Part shown: positions 33,104 through 44,064 of the stretch, in pieces
Position numbering within the stretch: the first letter of the stretch is position 1
Layout: the number at the start of each line of letters is the position of its first letter
DNA from: Chloroflexota bacterium
Lineage (GTDB): Bacteria; Chloroflexota; Chloroflexia; Thermomicrobiales; JADLAZ01
Direction: 5' to 3'
DNA: 64,000 nucleotides
NCBI GenBank assembly: GCA_020849725.1
Contig: JADLAZ010000276.1
Coordinates: 7,260-71,259 of the forward strand
Notes under the pieces: generated by a model
The model's input: the letters and a program-made list of their open reading frames with translations, nothing else
Told to the model about the DNA's origin: nothing
Databases searched by the model: none
Translations under genes and position numbers: made by a program

Positions 33104-35251
33104 ATGACGCGACGACGAGATGCGGGAGGCAACGCGGTGCTGGTCGCTGGTGGCAACGCCGGCCCACGCCTGGACGATGCGCGCATGACGACGACGGCCC
33201 ACGCTCGACCACTGGCCTGGGCGCTGGCCGCGCTGGCGCTGGCGCTGGCGCTCGGCGGCCTGGCGCTGTTCGCGATCGTGCAGGCGACGGGCGTCATGCA
33301 GCACCAGCCCACGCTGCACATGGCGTTCACCCTGATCTTCGGTGGTGTGTCCACCGCCGTCTATGCCGTGCTGGGCGCCCTGGTGGCGGCGCGACAGCCA
33401 CGCAACCCGATCGGCTGGCTGCTCTGCGCGGTGGCGGTGCTGTTCGGCCTGACTTCGCTCACCGTCACGGCCCGGTTGGTCGGCGAGTCGAGCCAGGTCA
33501 TGCTGCCGGCCTTCGACATCGCGCGCTGGCTGGACCTCTGGATCTGGGTTCCTGCGACCATTGTTCCGCTGACGTTCCTGCTGCTGTACTTTCCCGACGG
33601 CCGCCTGCCATCAGCTCGCTGGGGCCTGATCGCCTGGGCGGCCGGCCTGGGCATCGTGGCCTTCGTGCTCAGCGTGGCGCTGCATCCGCGCCCGCCGATC
33701 GAGCCGATCCCGCCGGTCAATCCGTACGGGGTGGCGGGCATCGAGGGCGCGCTGGAAGGGCTGTACACCGTCGCCATGGTGCTCGTTCCACTGGGGGTGT
33801 TCGGGGCGTTGGCGGCGCTGATCGTGCGCCTGCGGCGCGCGCGGGGCATCGAGCGGGAGCAACTCAAGTGGCTGGCCTACGCGGCGGTGCTGTCGGTCGC
33901 CAGCCTCGTCGTCATCAGCCTCTGGTCAGCCCTGCGACCCGGCGATCTCATCGCCTATGAGCTCTACATCAGTGGTGTCTGGGTGGCGCTGACGCTCATC
34001 GGCATCGGTGCCGGCATCGCCATCCTGCGTCACCACCTGTACGACATCGACCTGCTGATCAACCGCACGCTCGTCTACGGCGCGCTCACCGCCGGTGTCG
34101 TCTGCCTGTACGTGCTGCTGGTCGGCTCGCTCGGCGCGCTCTTTCAGTCGAGCGGCAACCTGACGATCGCGCTGGTGGCGACCGGGCTGGCGGCGGTGCT
34201 GTTCCAGCCGCTGCGGGCCTGGCTGCAGCGTGGTGTGAACCGGTTGATGTACGGCGAGCGCGACGACCCCTACACTGTGCTGTCGCGCCTGAGCCAGCAG
34301 CTCACGTCGACACTCGCGCCGAGCGCCGTGTTGCCCAGCATCACCGAAGCGGTGGCGCAGGCGCTGAAGCTGCCGTACGTCGCGCTGGCGCTCAGCCGCG
34401 GCGGTGGCCTCGAGGTCGCGGCCGCCTACGGGCAGCCGGCGAGCGAGCCGCTGCGCCTGCCGCTGATCTACCAGGCGGAGACGGTCGGCCAGCTCGTGGT
34501 CGCGCCGCGCGCGCCGGGCGAGGCGTTCACGCCGGCCGAGCGGCGGCTGCTGGAGGACATCGCCGTCCATGCCGGTGTGGCGGCCCACGCCGTCCGCCTG
34601 GCCGACGACCTTCAGCGCTCGCGCGAGCGGCTGGTGACGGCGCGCGAGGAGGAGCGTCGCCGGCTGCGCCGCGACCTGCACGACGGGCTGGGGCCGCAAC
34701 TGGCCAGCCTGACGCTGACCATCGCCGCCGCGCGCGAACTGCTGCGCCACGACCCGGCCGCGGCCGACCGGCTGCTGCACGAGTTGACGACGCACACGCA
34801 GACGGCCATCACCGACATCCGGCGTGTCATCTACGATCTGCGTCCGCCGGCCCTCGACGACCTCGGCCTGGCGCCGGCGCTGCGCGAGCAGGCGGCGCGG
34901 ATCGGGCAAGGCGGTCTATGCGTCACGATCGACGCGCCGGACCGGCTGCCGCCGCTGCCGGCGGCCGTCGAGGTCGCCGCCTATCGGATCGCTCTGGAGG
35001 CGTTGACCAACATCGTCCGCCACGCCCGGGCCAGCACCGCCACCGTGCGCCTGACGCTCGACGGCGACGCGCTCGGCCTGACCATCCGCGACGACGGCGT
35101 CGGCATGGCGTCCGGCGGCCGCACCGGCGTCGGGCTGGCGTCGATGCGCGAGCGCGCGGCCGAACTAGGCGGCACGTGGGCGATCGACTCGGCGCCGGGA
35201 CGCGGCGTCCACATCGAGGTGCGCCTGCCGCTGCGCCAGGAGATCGCATGA
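33104..35251 (+). CDS. Membrane sensor histidine kinase, NarL-system type (HisKA_3)
   Basis: 715 residues. About ten membrane helices in residues 35-375, a GAF-like domain about 390-500, then a HisKA_3 dimerisation motif RRRLRRDLHDGLG with the phospho-acceptor His526, and an HATPase_c domain (ALTNIVRHARAS as N box, IRDDGVGM as G1, GVGLASMRERAAELGG as G2). GGAGG 8 nt before the ATG. Its stop overlaps the response regulator start (ATGA). The many-helix sensor resembles those detecting membrane or small-molecule signals. Confidence 0.92.
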   Translation: MTRRRDAGGNAVLVAGGNAGPRLDDARMTTTAHARPLAWALAALALALALGGLALFAIVQATGVMQHQPTLHMAFTLIFGGVSTAVYAVLGALVAARQPRNPIGWLLCAVAVLFGLTSLTVTARLVGESSQVMLPAFDIARWLDLWIWVPATIVPLTFLLLYFPDGRLPSARWGLIAWAAGLGIVAFVLSVALHPRPPIEPIPPVNPYGVAGIEGALEGLYTVAMVLVPLGVFGALAALIVRLRRARGIEREQLKWLAYAAVLSVASLVVISLWSALRPGDLIAYELYISGVWVALTLIGIGAGIAILRHHLYDIDLLINRTLVYGALTAGVVCLYVLLVGSLGALFQSSGNLTIALVATGLAAVLFQPLRAWLQRGVNRLMYGERDDPYTVLSRLSQQLTSTLAPSAVLPSITEAVAQALKLPYVALALSRGGGLEVAAAYGQPASEPLRLPLIYQAETVGQLVVAPRAPGEAFTPAERRLLEDIAVHAGVAAHAVRLADDLQRSRERLVTAREEERRRLRRDLHDGLGPQLASLTLTIAAARELLRHDPAAADRLLHELTTHTQTAITDIRRVIYDLRPPALDDLGLAPALREQAARIGQGGLCVTIDAPDRLPPLPAAVEVAAYRIALEALTNIVRHARASTATVRLTLDGDALGLTIRDDGVGMASGGRTGVGLASMRERAAELGGTWAIDSAPGRGVHIEVRLPLRQEIA

Positions 35252-35895
35252 CCGCCATCCGTGTCCTGATTGCCGACGATCACCCGGTCTTCCGTTTCGG
35301 TCTGCGCGCGCTGCTGAGCGCCATGTCCGACACCGAAATGGTCGGTGAGGCGACGAGCGGCGACGAGGCCGTCACACTCGCGAGCACCACTCATCCCGAT
35401 GTGATCCTGATGGACATCACGATGCCGGGCATGAGCGGGATCGAGGCGACGCGCCGCATCCGCGAGATGACGCCGGATGCCCGCGTGCTGATCGTGAGCA
35501 TGCTGGATGACGACACGGTGTTCGCGGCGATGCGGGCCGGCGCGCGCGGCTACGTCGTCAAGGGCACCGAGCCGGCGGAGGTGCTGCGGGCGATCCGCGC
35601 CGTGGCCGACGGCGACGCCATTTTTAGTCCCGGCATCGCCGAGCGGCTGATGCGCTTCTTCACCGTCGCGCCGGCCGCCCCGGTCTTTCCCGACCTGACC
35701 GAGCGCGAGCACGAGGTGCTGGGTCTGATCGCCCGTGGGCTCACCAACAGTGCGATCGCCGAGCGGCTGTCCTTGAGCCCGAAGACGATCCGCAACTACA
35801 TCAGCGAGATCTTCAGCAAGCTGGCGGTGGCCGACCGCGCCGAGGCGATCGTGCGGGCGCGCGAGGCGGGCCTGGGCGAGCGGCGCCCGCGCTGA
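35248..35895 (+). CDS. NarL/FixJ-family response regulator
   Basis: 215 residues. Receiver domain: acidic pair ADDHP at the N-terminus, phospho-acceptor Asp56 in ILMDITMPG, Lys in YVVKGTEP. LuxR-type HTH at about 148-210 (LTEREHEVLGLIARGLTNSAIAERL, SPKTIRNYISEIFSKL). Partner of the preceding kinase, overlapping it by 4 nt. Targets unknown, the upstream membrane-protein genes being the natural candidates. Confidence 0.95.
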   Translation: MTAIRVLIADDHPVFRFGLRALLSAMSDTEMVGEATSGDEAVTLASTTHPDVILMDITMPGMSGIEATRRIREMTPDARVLIVSMLDDDTVFAAMRAGARGYVVKGTEPAEVLRAIRAVADGDAIFSPGIAERLMRFFTVAPAAPVFPDLTEREHEVLGLIARGLTNSAIAERLSLSPKTIRNYISEIFSKLAVADRAEAIVRAREAGLGERRPR

Positions 35896-35948
35896 GGCAG
35901 CGCGACCGCGCGCTCGGCACGGTGGCAGGCGGGCCGTGGCCGCGCCGC

Positions 35949-38099
35949 TCAGTCGGGGAGCATCTGATACGCGCCGCGCCGCGGCCCGGTCGCCTCGCTG
36001 GCGACCGGCGCTAACGCGACGTCGGTTTCATCCAGCGCCGGCTCGACCAGCGCCTCGTCCGTCAGCGGCTCGATTGGCGCCTCCATCGCCAACTCGGGCT
36101 CGGCGGCGGTCGCTGGCTCGGCCACGGACTCGTCCAGCCACGGCTCGATCGTCACGCCCGGGTCGTCCGCCGGCAGCACCGGTGTGCGGGTGACGGTCGG
36201 TGTCTTCGTCGCGGTGGGCGTGCGCGTGTTGGTGGGGGTCTTCGTCACCGTCGGCGTGCGCGTGGCGGTGCGTGTGTTGGTTGGCGTGCGCGTGTTCGTT
36301 GGTGTCCGCGTGAGCGTCGGGGTCCGCGTGATGGTCGGCGTCCGGGTGATCGTCGGCGTCCGGGTGATCGTCGGGGTGCGGGTGAGCGTGGGCGTGCGTG
36401 TGATGGTGGGCGTCTTGGTGGCCGTGCGGGTCGCGGTTGGCGTCCGGGTGGCGGTTTCAGTGCGGGTCGCGGTCGGGGTGCGCGTGCCGGTCGCCGTGCG
36501 GGTGGGTGTCACCGTCCGCGTTGGCGTGGCCGTCCGCGTCGGCGTGCGCGTGGCCGTCGGCGTGCGGGTGCGCGTCGGCGTCGGGGTCGGCGTGCCGGGG
36601 CAGCCGATCGGCGTCGTGTTACGCGCGCTCACGAAAACATCGAGGCCATTATTGCCGCCGCCAGGCACAACAAACTCGTCCTGGGTGTCGAAGGCGATGA
36701 AGGCGGCTTCGGCGCTGATGGCCGCTCGGACGCTGTCAGCGCCGGATTGCTGGCTGGCGCTGGTGATGTTGACACGGTCGGTCGCGCCAGTCTGCCGGTC
36801 GTGCACGAAGATGTCGCGGCGCCCGTTATCGTCGATCGGGTTGGTCGTGAGGTTCGAGGCGTACGACTCGAACACCGTGAAGCGGCCGTCGCCACTGATG
36901 GCGATCCGGGGGGGGATCCCGTTCTCGTCGGCCGAGTCGTCATTCGCGATATCGCCGCAGTTCATATCGACACGCGTGGTCGTGCTCAGCTGCCGGTCGT
37001 AGACGAGGAACGCTGCCGCGTGCTCAAAGTACAAGGGATCCACGGTGTAGGATACATAGGCGACGTAGCGGCCATCGGCGCTGAGGACGGGACGGCGGGC
37101 GGACTGGATTGGTCCGACGATGCCACTAGCGCTTATCTCGTCCGCTGACCCCATTATGCCGGCGACTCCTAGGGGGCAGTAGCCCTCCGCGATGCCGACG
37201 CGCGTGGTCGTGCCGGCGGTCAGGTCGCGCACAAAGGCGTCCTCGGCGCAGTTGTTGTCGCCCACCACCATATTGTTAGATAAGGTGGAGAAGGCGACGA
37301 ACTGACCGTTGCCACTGATGAAGCCATCGACACTACCAACGGTGCCCTGCGCTTCGTCGTCGGCCACACTCACGCGTGTGGTCGTGCCGGCCTGCCGGTC
37401 GTGGAGGTAGACGTCGGCAGTCGCGTTGGTGTCGTCGGTGACCAGCGCAGCCTCGGTGACGAAGACGACGTAGCGCCCATCACCGCTGATGCTGGTGGGC
37501 GCCCCGTAGTAGGCGCCGGCCGTCTGCGCCCCGGTGTTGTCGATGTTGACGCGCGTCGTACTGACCTCACCGACCTCGTCGAAGATGCCGTCACCATCGG
37601 TGTCGCGGTCGCGCACGAAGACATCCAGGGCGTTATTCGTGTCGCCGGTCACCAGACCGACAGCGTCGGACTGAAAGGCGACGTAGCGGCCTGTCGCGCT
37701 GATAGCGGGCTCGTAGCTCCACAGATTGCCCTGGGAGCCGTCGGAGGCAACGCTCACGCGCACGGTCGCGCCCGTCTGGCGGTCGTGGACGAAGATGTCC
37801 AGTCCATCGTTGGTGTCGCCGGTCACCAGATCGCTGGCCCACGACTGAAAGACGACGTAGCGGCCGTCGGCGCTGAGCGCGGCGTTGAGGCTGTGAGAGT
37901 TGCCCGGGTCGCCACTGCTGTCGACGCTGGCGCGCGTGATCGACAGCGCCGCGCCCGCGCCGTTGCTGGCAACCCCGGCCAGCATCACGATCAGCAGCGC
38001 CAACGTCAGCACCACTCGGCTGATGGTCGCTGGTCGCCACCAGCCCGGCCGCGAGCTGGTTGCCCCGGTTGGGCGGACGGTGGAGCGCTCTCCGTCCAT
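35949..38099 (-). CDS. Secreted WD40-like/TolB-type propeller protein with Thr-Pro linker
   Basis: 716 residues from the ATG at 38099 (GAGGAGGAG upstream). A hydrophobic segment near 29-50 acts as signal or anchor. The body (about 55-500) repeats [18 protein letters not shown]...[15 protein letters not shown], a PD40/TolB-like propeller blade, at least seven times. Then a TRTPT-type repeat region (about 500-640) and an acidic Glu/Asp/Ala-rich tail ([20 protein letters not shown]) ending in YQMLPD. Probably secreted and cell-surface attached; ligand unknown. Convergent with the response regulator gene. Confidence 0.8.
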   Translation of the reverse strand: MDGERSTVRPTGATSSRPGWWRPATISRVVLTLALLIVMLAGVASNGAGAALSITRASVDSSGDPGNSHSLNAALSADGRYVVFQSWASDLVTGDTNDGLDIFVHDRQTGATVRVSVASDGSQGNLWSYEPAISATGRYVAFQSDAVGLVTGDTNNALDVFVRDRDTDGDGIFDEVGEVSTTRVNIDNTGAQTAGAYYGAPTSISGDGRYVVFVTEAALVTDDTNATADVYLHDRQAGTTTRVSVADDEAQGTVGSVDGFISGNGQFVAFSTLSNNMVVGDNNCAEDAFVRDLTAGTTTRVGIAEGYCPLGVAGIMGSADEISASGIVGPIQSARRPVLSADGRYVAYVSYTVDPLYFEHAAAFLVYDRQLSTTTRVDMNCGDIANDDSADENGIPPRIAISGDGRFTVFESYASNLTTNPIDDNGRRDIFVHDRQTGATDRVNITSASQQSGADSVRAAISAEAAFIAFDTQDEFVVPGGGNNGLDVFVSARNTTPIGCPGTPTPTPTRTRTPTATRTPTRTATPTRTVTPTRTATGTRTPTATRTETATRTPTATRTATKTPTITRTPTLTRTPTITRTPTITRTPTITRTPTLTRTPTNTRTPTNTRTATRTPTVTKTPTNTRTPTATKTPTVTRTPVLPADDPGVTIEPWLDESVAEPATAAEPELAMEAPIEPLTDEALVEPALDETDVALAPVASEATGPRRGAYQMLPD
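36180..36600 (-). repeat. In-gene tandem repeat coding for Thr-Pro linker
   Basis: Imperfect 18-bp units (on the plus strand gtgcgggtgatcgtcggc and variants) code for the 6-residue unit TRTPT-x. On the other strand the same DNA reads as a Val/Gly-rich frame, which is a mirror of the repeat and not a gene. Confidence 0.8.
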
Positions 38100-38309
38100 G
38101 CTCACTCCTCCTCGGTGGAATCGACCCACCGGCCTGGCCGGGGGGACTGCGCCCGTCAGCGCAGACTGTTCACACGGCCGAGCGGCGATACGACGCGGGG
38201 CACGCGCCCCGATGGATGGTGTCACTGTACGCCGCTTGCCGAGCCGATGTGTGCGGTTTGGACAACAAAGAGCGATACAGAAAGCGATACAAAATCGACG
38301 GCGGGCGGC
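38100..38309 (-). promoter_or_regulatory. Control region of the propeller gene with direct repeats
   Basis: Upstream of the propeller gene (minus strand) AGCGATACA occurs at 38271-38279 and 38283-38291 on the plus strand, exactly 12 bp apart, in a short AT-richer stretch. Read in the gene direction this is TGTATCGCT twice. It may be a tandem regulator site about 170-195 bp before the ATG. Nothing else recognised in this stretch. Confidence 0.35.
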
Positions 38310-38347
38310 GAGCAGCCCGCGGGGCCGCCCCTCCGACCGGGCTGCTC
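38310..38347 (-). terminator. Hairpin after hypE
   Basis: Perfect 10-bp stem GAGCAGCCCG/CGGGCTGCTC (38310-38319, 38338-38347) with an 18-nt loop, starting 27 nt after the hypE stop on the minus strand. A TTTT occurs about 17 nt beyond the stem. Likely the end of the hox-hyp transcript. Confidence 0.55.
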
Positions 38348-38373
38348 TCACGACCGTCGCGAGTGAGCCGGTG

Positions 38374-39434
38374 TCAGCAGATGCGCGGCAGTTGCTCGCC
38401 GCTGTGCAGGTCGACGACGCGCGCCACGCCGATCAGGCTGCGCATCGTCACCAGCCCGGGCGTGGCGTCGGTCACCTGGCCGATCACGCGCGCCTCACCG
38501 CCGAGCGAATGCACCTGCAGCACGGCCAGCGCCGCCGCGGCCGCCGCTGCCGGGACGATAGCGATGAAGCGCCCCTCGTTGGCGACGTAGAGCGGGTCGA
38601 GGCCGAGGATCTCGCAGGCGCCCTGGACCTCCTCGGCCACCGGGATCGCCGCCTCGTCGACGTCAATCTGCACGCCGGCCGTCTCGGCGATCTCGACCAG
38701 CGCGCTGGCCAGGCCGCCGCGCGTCAGGTCGCGCAAGCAGTGGACCGGCACGCCGGCCGCCAGCAGCGCCGCCACCGGCGCGGCCAGCGGCGCGCAGTCG
38801 CTCTCGATCGTCGTCTCGAACGCCAGTCCCTCGCGCACCGCCATGATGGCGATGCCGTGCCGGCCGATGTCGCCGCTGAGCAGCACCACGTCGCCAGGGC
38901 GCACGCTGGCCGGAGCGATGACCTGCTCGTGCTCGATGATGCCGATGCCGGCGGTGCTGATGTACAGGCCGTCGCCCTTGCCACGGTCGACGACCTTGGT
39001 GTCGCCGGTGACGATCGCCACGCCGGCAGCGTCGGCGGCCTGCCGCATCGACGCCAGCACCCGCGCCAGCGTCGCCATCGGCAGCCCCTCCTCCAGAATC
39101 AGGCTGGCGCTGAGCGCCAGCGGGCGAGCGCCGCACATCGCCAGGTCGTTGATCGTGCCGTTGACCGCCAGCGAGCCGATGTCGCCGCCGGGGAAGATCA
39201 ATGGGTGGACGACGTAGCCATCGGTGGTGAACGCCAACCGCGCGCCACCGAGCGCCAGCCGCGCGCCGTCGTGGCGCTCGGCCAACGCCGGGTTGGCCGG
39301 ACCGTCGAAGGCCGGCAGCACGAGTTGGGCCAGCAGGTGGTGCATCAGCCGGCCGCCGCCGCCGTGAGCCAGCAGCACCTGCGGGTAGTCGCGCAGCGGC
39401 GCCGGGCAGGCCACCGCGAATGCGTCGTCGTCGC

Positions 39435-39438
<4 letters not shown>
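38374..39438 (-). CDS. hypE: Hydrogenase expression/formation protein HypE
   Basis: 354 residues. AIR-synthase-like fold; [13 protein letters not shown] at the N-terminus, [23 protein letters not shown] and TGDTKVV are family blocks. The C-terminus ends PRIC, whose cysteine carries the carbamoyl/thiocyanate from HypF and delivers cyanide to the NiFe centre. The start overlaps the hypD stop by 4 nt (ATGA). Last gene of the long hox-hyp operon. Confidence 0.97.
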
Positions 39439-40588
<1,150 letters not shown>

Positions 40589-40592
<4 letters not shown>

Positions 40593-40873
40593 GGCTGCTC
40601 CCTGGCGGCAGTCTCGACCACCGCCGGCACATCCAGCTCCTCCAGCGCGCCCATCTGCTCCAGGTAGATGAAAGTCTCGCGCGCCTGTGCCTCGTCCAGC
40701 CGGCTGATAGCGAAGCCAACATGCACGATGACGTAGTCGTCTACCTGTGCCTCTGGCACGTAGGCCAGGCTGACTTCCTTGACCACGCCGCCGAATGAGA
40801 CGCGTCCCAACCGCTGCAGCGGGTCGTCGTGCTCCACGATGCTGACGATCTTTCCCGGCACGCCCAGGCACAT
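40589..40873 (-). CDS. hypC: Hydrogenase assembly chaperone HypC
   Basis: 94 residues starting MCLGVPGKI, the signature; Cys2 is the functional residue holding the Fe(CN)2CO unit. The tail ([18 protein letters not shown]) is longer than average. Gap of 4 nt to hypF upstream; overlaps hypD downstream. It also accompanies the large subunit during maturation. Confidence 0.97.
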
Positions 40874-40877
40874 GGCC

Positions 40878-43223
40878 CTATCCTCCTTGCGCCTGCGGGG
40901 CGCCGCCGACCGCCGGCGCCGGCTCGGTCGCAGTGCTCGTGCCGTCTGGAGACCAGGCCCGACCGATCGCGACTGCCTGGCCGAGGGCGATGCCGCCGTC
41001 GTTGGGCGGCACCCGCTGATGCCAGTATGGGCGAAAGCCCGCCCTGCGCAACCGCGCTACCGCCAGCTCGAGCAGCAGCGCGTTCTGGAAGCAGCCGCCG
41101 GTCAGCGCCACCCGCGCCAGCCCGACGCGCTCGGCGACCAGGCCGATCGCCTCGGCCAGTGTCGCGTGAAATCGTGCCGCGATCCGGCTGGCCGGCATGC
41201 CGGCGCGCACATCGGCCACGACCGCCAGCACCAACGGTCCCCAGTCTACCACCAGCGGCCCCGGCCCATCGACCGCCAGCGCCACCGGGTAGGCCGGCGC
41301 GGCGCCGGATTCCACGGCTGCCTGCTCCAGCAGCATCGCCGCCTGGCCCTCGAAGCGCGCCCGCTGGCGCAGCCCGACCAGCGCCGCCACGGCGTCGAAC
41401 AGGCGGCCGGCGCTCGTCGTCAGTGGCGCGCTGGCGCCGCGCGCCAGCATCGTCGCCAGCACCGTCCGCTCGCGCGGCGTGAATGTGGCCAGCGGCGGCA
41501 GGTCGGTCCAATCGAGCGCCACTGCACCGGCCAGCGCGTGCAGCAGCCCCAGCGCCGCGCGGCGCGGCTCCCGCACCGCCACCTCGCCGCCGGGCAGGCG
41601 GAACGCGCGCAGGTGCGCCACCCGCGCCCAGCCGGCATTGTCGACGCGCAGGAACTCGCCGCCCCAGATTGCACCATCGACGCCGACGCCGGCGCCATCC
41701 CAGGCCACGCCCAGCACTGGCCCGGCCACCTCGTTCTCGGCCAGGCACGCCAGCACGTGGGCGAGGTGATGCTGCACGCGCACCACTGGCAGGCCGGTCG
41801 CCTCGGCGTAGCGCGTCGAGGCGTAGTCGGGGTGAAGGTCGCAGGCGACGATGGCCGGCCGCGCCTCGAACAGATTCGTCAGGCTCGCGATCGTTGTGCG
41901 AAAGGCCGCCACCGCTGCCGCCATCTCCAGGTCGCCCAGATGCTGGCTGAGAAAGACGCGCCGACCGAGCGCGACGGCGACTGTGTTCTTCTGGTGTGCG
42001 CCGACGGCCAGCGCTGGCGGCAGCGCCGTTGCCACGGTGACCGGCAGCGGGGCGTAGCCGCGCGCCCGCCGCAGCAGCATCTCGCGGTCAAGGACGACGC
42101 GCGCGACGGAGTCGTCGACGTGGCGGGCAATCGGGCGGTTGTGAACCAGGAACAGGTCGGCCAGGCCGGTCAGCGCCGTCAGCGCCGCCCGCTCGTCGGT
42201 CTGGATCGGCTCGTCGGCGCGGTTGCCGCTGGTAGCGACCACCGGCCGTCCCACCCGTGCCAGCAGCAGGTGGTGGAGCGGTGTCGCCGGCAGCATGATG
42301 CCGAGGGTCGTCATGCCCGGCGCCACGCCGGGCGCGATCCGGGTCGCGCCTGGCCGCCGCCGCAGCAGCACGATCGGTGCCTCGGGCGCACGCAGCAAGC
42401 GCGCTTCCAGCGGGTCGAGCAGCACGTCCCGCTCGACCTCGGCCAGGGACGCCGCCATCAGCGCGAACGGCTTCTCCTCGCGCATCTTGACGCGCCGCAG
42501 CCGCTGCACGGCCGCCGCGTCGCCGGCGTCGACCAGCAGGTGGAAGCCACCGAGGCCCTTGACGGCAACGATCTGTCCCGCTCGGATGGCCACTGCCGCC
42601 CGCGCCAGCACCTCATCGCGCGCTGCCAGCACCCGACCGTCGGACGCCCACAGCTCCAGCCACGGGCCGCAGCGCGGGCAGGCGATCGGTTGAGCGTGAA
42701 ACCGACGATCGGCTGGGTCCTCGTACTCGGCGCGGCAGTCGGGGCACAGCGGGAAGCCGCGCATGGTCGTGTTCAGCCGGTCATAGGGCAGCGCCTCGAT
42801 GATGGTGTAGCGCGGGCCGCAGTTGGTGCAGTTGGCGAACGGGTAACCGTGGCGCCGGTCGCGCGGGTCCAGCACCTCGGCCAGGCAGTCCGCGCAAGTG
42901 GCGATATCCGGCAGCACCAGCGCCGTCTTCGGGCCGCCGGCGTCGCTGGCTCGGATCGCGAAGCCGGCGTAGCCGGCCGGGTCGAGCGTGGTCATCTCCA
43001 GGCTGTGGATGGCGGCGAGTGGCGGCCGCTCGGCCTCCAGGCGCAGCAGGAAAACGGTCAGCGCGTCCGGTGCGCCCTCGACCTCGATCGTCACCCCCTG
43101 CGCGCCGTTCGAGACCCAGCCGGCCAGGCCCAGCTCGGTCGCCAGCCGGTAGACGAACGGCCGGAAGCCGACGCCCTGCACGACACCGCCGATGGCGATC
43201 CGCTGCCGCTCGCGCGCGGTCAT
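40878..43223 (-). CDS. hypF: Carbamoyltransferase HypF
   Basis: 781 residues. Acylphosphatase domain first (GGVVQGVGFRPFVYRLA, about 12-28), then a zinc-finger pair (CADCLAEVLDP, CTNCGP, CPDCRAEYEDP, CPRCG, about 109-186), a YrdC-like domain (VAVKGLGGFHLLVDA, about 218-232), and a Kae1-like C-terminal domain (VRVQHHLAHVLA, about 470). It makes thiocarbamate on the HypE cysteine from carbamoyl phosphate. Overlaps hypA by 4 nt. Full length. Confidence 0.97.
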   Translation of the reverse strand: MTARERQRIAIGGVVQGVGFRPFVYRLATELGLAGWVSNGAQGVTIEVEGAPDALTVFLLRLEAERPPLAAIHSLEMTTLDPAGYAGFAIRASDAGGPKTALVLPDIATCADCLAEVLDPRDRRHGYPFANCTNCGPRYTIIEALPYDRLNTTMRGFPLCPDCRAEYEDPADRRFHAQPIACPRCGPWLELWASDGRVLAARDEVLARAAVAIRAGQIVAVKGLGGFHLLVDAGDAAAVQRLRRVKMREEKPFALMAASLAEVERDVLLDPLEARLLRAPEAPIVLLRRRPGATRIAPGVAPGMTTLGIMLPATPLHHLLLARVGRPVVATSGNRADEPIQTDERAALTALTGLADLFLVHNRPIARHVDDSVARVVLDREMLLRRARGYAPLPVTVATALPPALAVGAHQKNTVAVALGRRVFLSQHLGDLEMAAAVAAFRTTIASLTNLFEARPAIVACDLHPDYASTRYAEATGLPVVRVQHHLAHVLACLAENEVAGPVLGVAWDGAGVGVDGAIWGGEFLRVDNAGWARVAHLRAFRLPGGEVAVREPRRAALGLLHALAGAVALDWTDLPPLATFTPRERTVLATMLARGASAPLTTSAGRLFDAVAALVGLRQRARFEGQAAMLLEQAAVESGAAPAYPVALAVDGPGPLVVDWGPLVLAVVADVRAGMPASRIAARFHATLAEAIGLVAERVGLARVALTGGCFQNALLLELAVARLRRAGFRPYWHQRVPPNDGGIALGQAVAIGRAWSPDGTSTATEPAPAVGGAPQAQGG

Positions 43224-43594
43224 GGGTCGCCGTCACCCGTCGTCGCGCCATCGGCCGCGATGATCGCGATCACCTCCAGGTCGTGCGTGCCGTCGACATC
43301 GCCGGCCGTGCCGCAGGCGGGGCAGACGGCCATGTGGCCGATCAGATCGTCGGCGGTGATCACCTGCGCGTAGCCACAGCGGCAGGTGAAGGTCAGGTCG
43401 GCGACCGACACCTCGACTGCCGCGTCCGCCAGCGGTGTGCCGGCCGTGGCGATCGGCCAGGCCTGCGCCAACGCGGCCGGATCGAACGCGCTCGAGCGCT
43501 CTAGCCGGACGGCAGCGACACGCGTGACGCCGCGCGCCGTCAACTGGCGGGCCAGCACACTAACGAGTTCTTCGACCGCCGCATACTCGTGCAT
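43220..43594 (-). CDS. hypA: Hydrogenase maturation nickel metallochaperone HypA
   Basis: 124 residues starting MHEYAAVEELV; the N-terminal His2 is the nickel ligand. Zinc site: CRCGYAQV and CPACG (two Cys pairs). It delivers Ni to the large subunit, usually with the GTPase HypB, which is not encoded anywhere in this window. Overlaps hypF by 4 nt and starts 8 nt after the endopeptidase gene's stop. Confidence 0.95.
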   Translation of the reverse strand: MHEYAAVEELVSVLARQLTARGVTRVAAVRLERSSAFDPAALAQAWPIATAGTPLADAAVEVSVADLTFTCRCGYAQVITADDLIGHMAVCPACGTAGDVDGTHDLEVIAIIAADGATTGDGDP

Positions 43595-43602
43595 GCATTC
43601 CT

Positions 43603-44064
43603 CTACTCACGCCCCGCGCCGGCCAGCAGCCGCCGCACCTGCGCCATGGCGACCGGCACCGCCGCCGCGACCGCCGGCGATAGTCCATCGCCCGGCGCAA
43701 ATGAAACCGCCCCGACCGATACGACCCAGGCCGGTGGCACGACGCCATACAGGTCGCGCGCCAGCGCCAGCAGCCCGGCCGGTGTCGCCGCGTGGCTGAA
43801 CGCGCCGGTGACAGCATCGCCGGGCGTCAGCGCCGCACTGCGGACCATGCCGGCCACCTCATCGACCTGGGCATCGACAAAGATAACGGCTGCCGCACTC
43901 GCCACATCCACCGCCAACTCGGGCGTGAGCTGCACCGGGTCCAGCACAATCAGGTCCATCCCATCCACCCCGCCCATCTCAGCCAGCGCCGTCGCCACGG
44001 CCGGCCCGACACCATCGTCGCCACGCAGCGGGTTGCCGTAGCCGATGACCAGCGCACCCTGCAT
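43603..44064 (-). CDS. Hydrogenase maturation endopeptidase (HyaD/HoxW-type)
   Basis: 153 residues. LVIGYGNPLRGDDGVGPAVA is the family's first block (Gly-Asn and the acidic Ni-binding Asp of GDDG), VDAQVDEVAG contains the second acidic ligand, and FSHAATP provides the His. It cleaves the C-terminal extension of the hydrogenase large subunit after nickel insertion. Its ATG overlaps the hoxH stop by one base (TGATG), so the protease is made with its substrate. Confidence 0.93.
   Translation of the reverse strand: MQGALVIGYGNPLRGDDGVGPAVATALAEMGGVDGMDLIVLDPVQLTPELAVDVASAAAVIFVDAQVDEVAGMVRSAALTPGDAVTGAFSHAATPAGLLALARDLYGVVPPAWVVSVGAVSFAPGDGLSPAVAAAVPVAMAQVRRLLAGAGRE

Noticed and set aside
36184..37002. 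A Val/Gly-rich hydrophobic frame on the plus strand over the propeller gene
   Set aside because: It is the antisense reading of the Thr-Pro repeat; no ribosome site, and the propeller protein on the other strand is clear.
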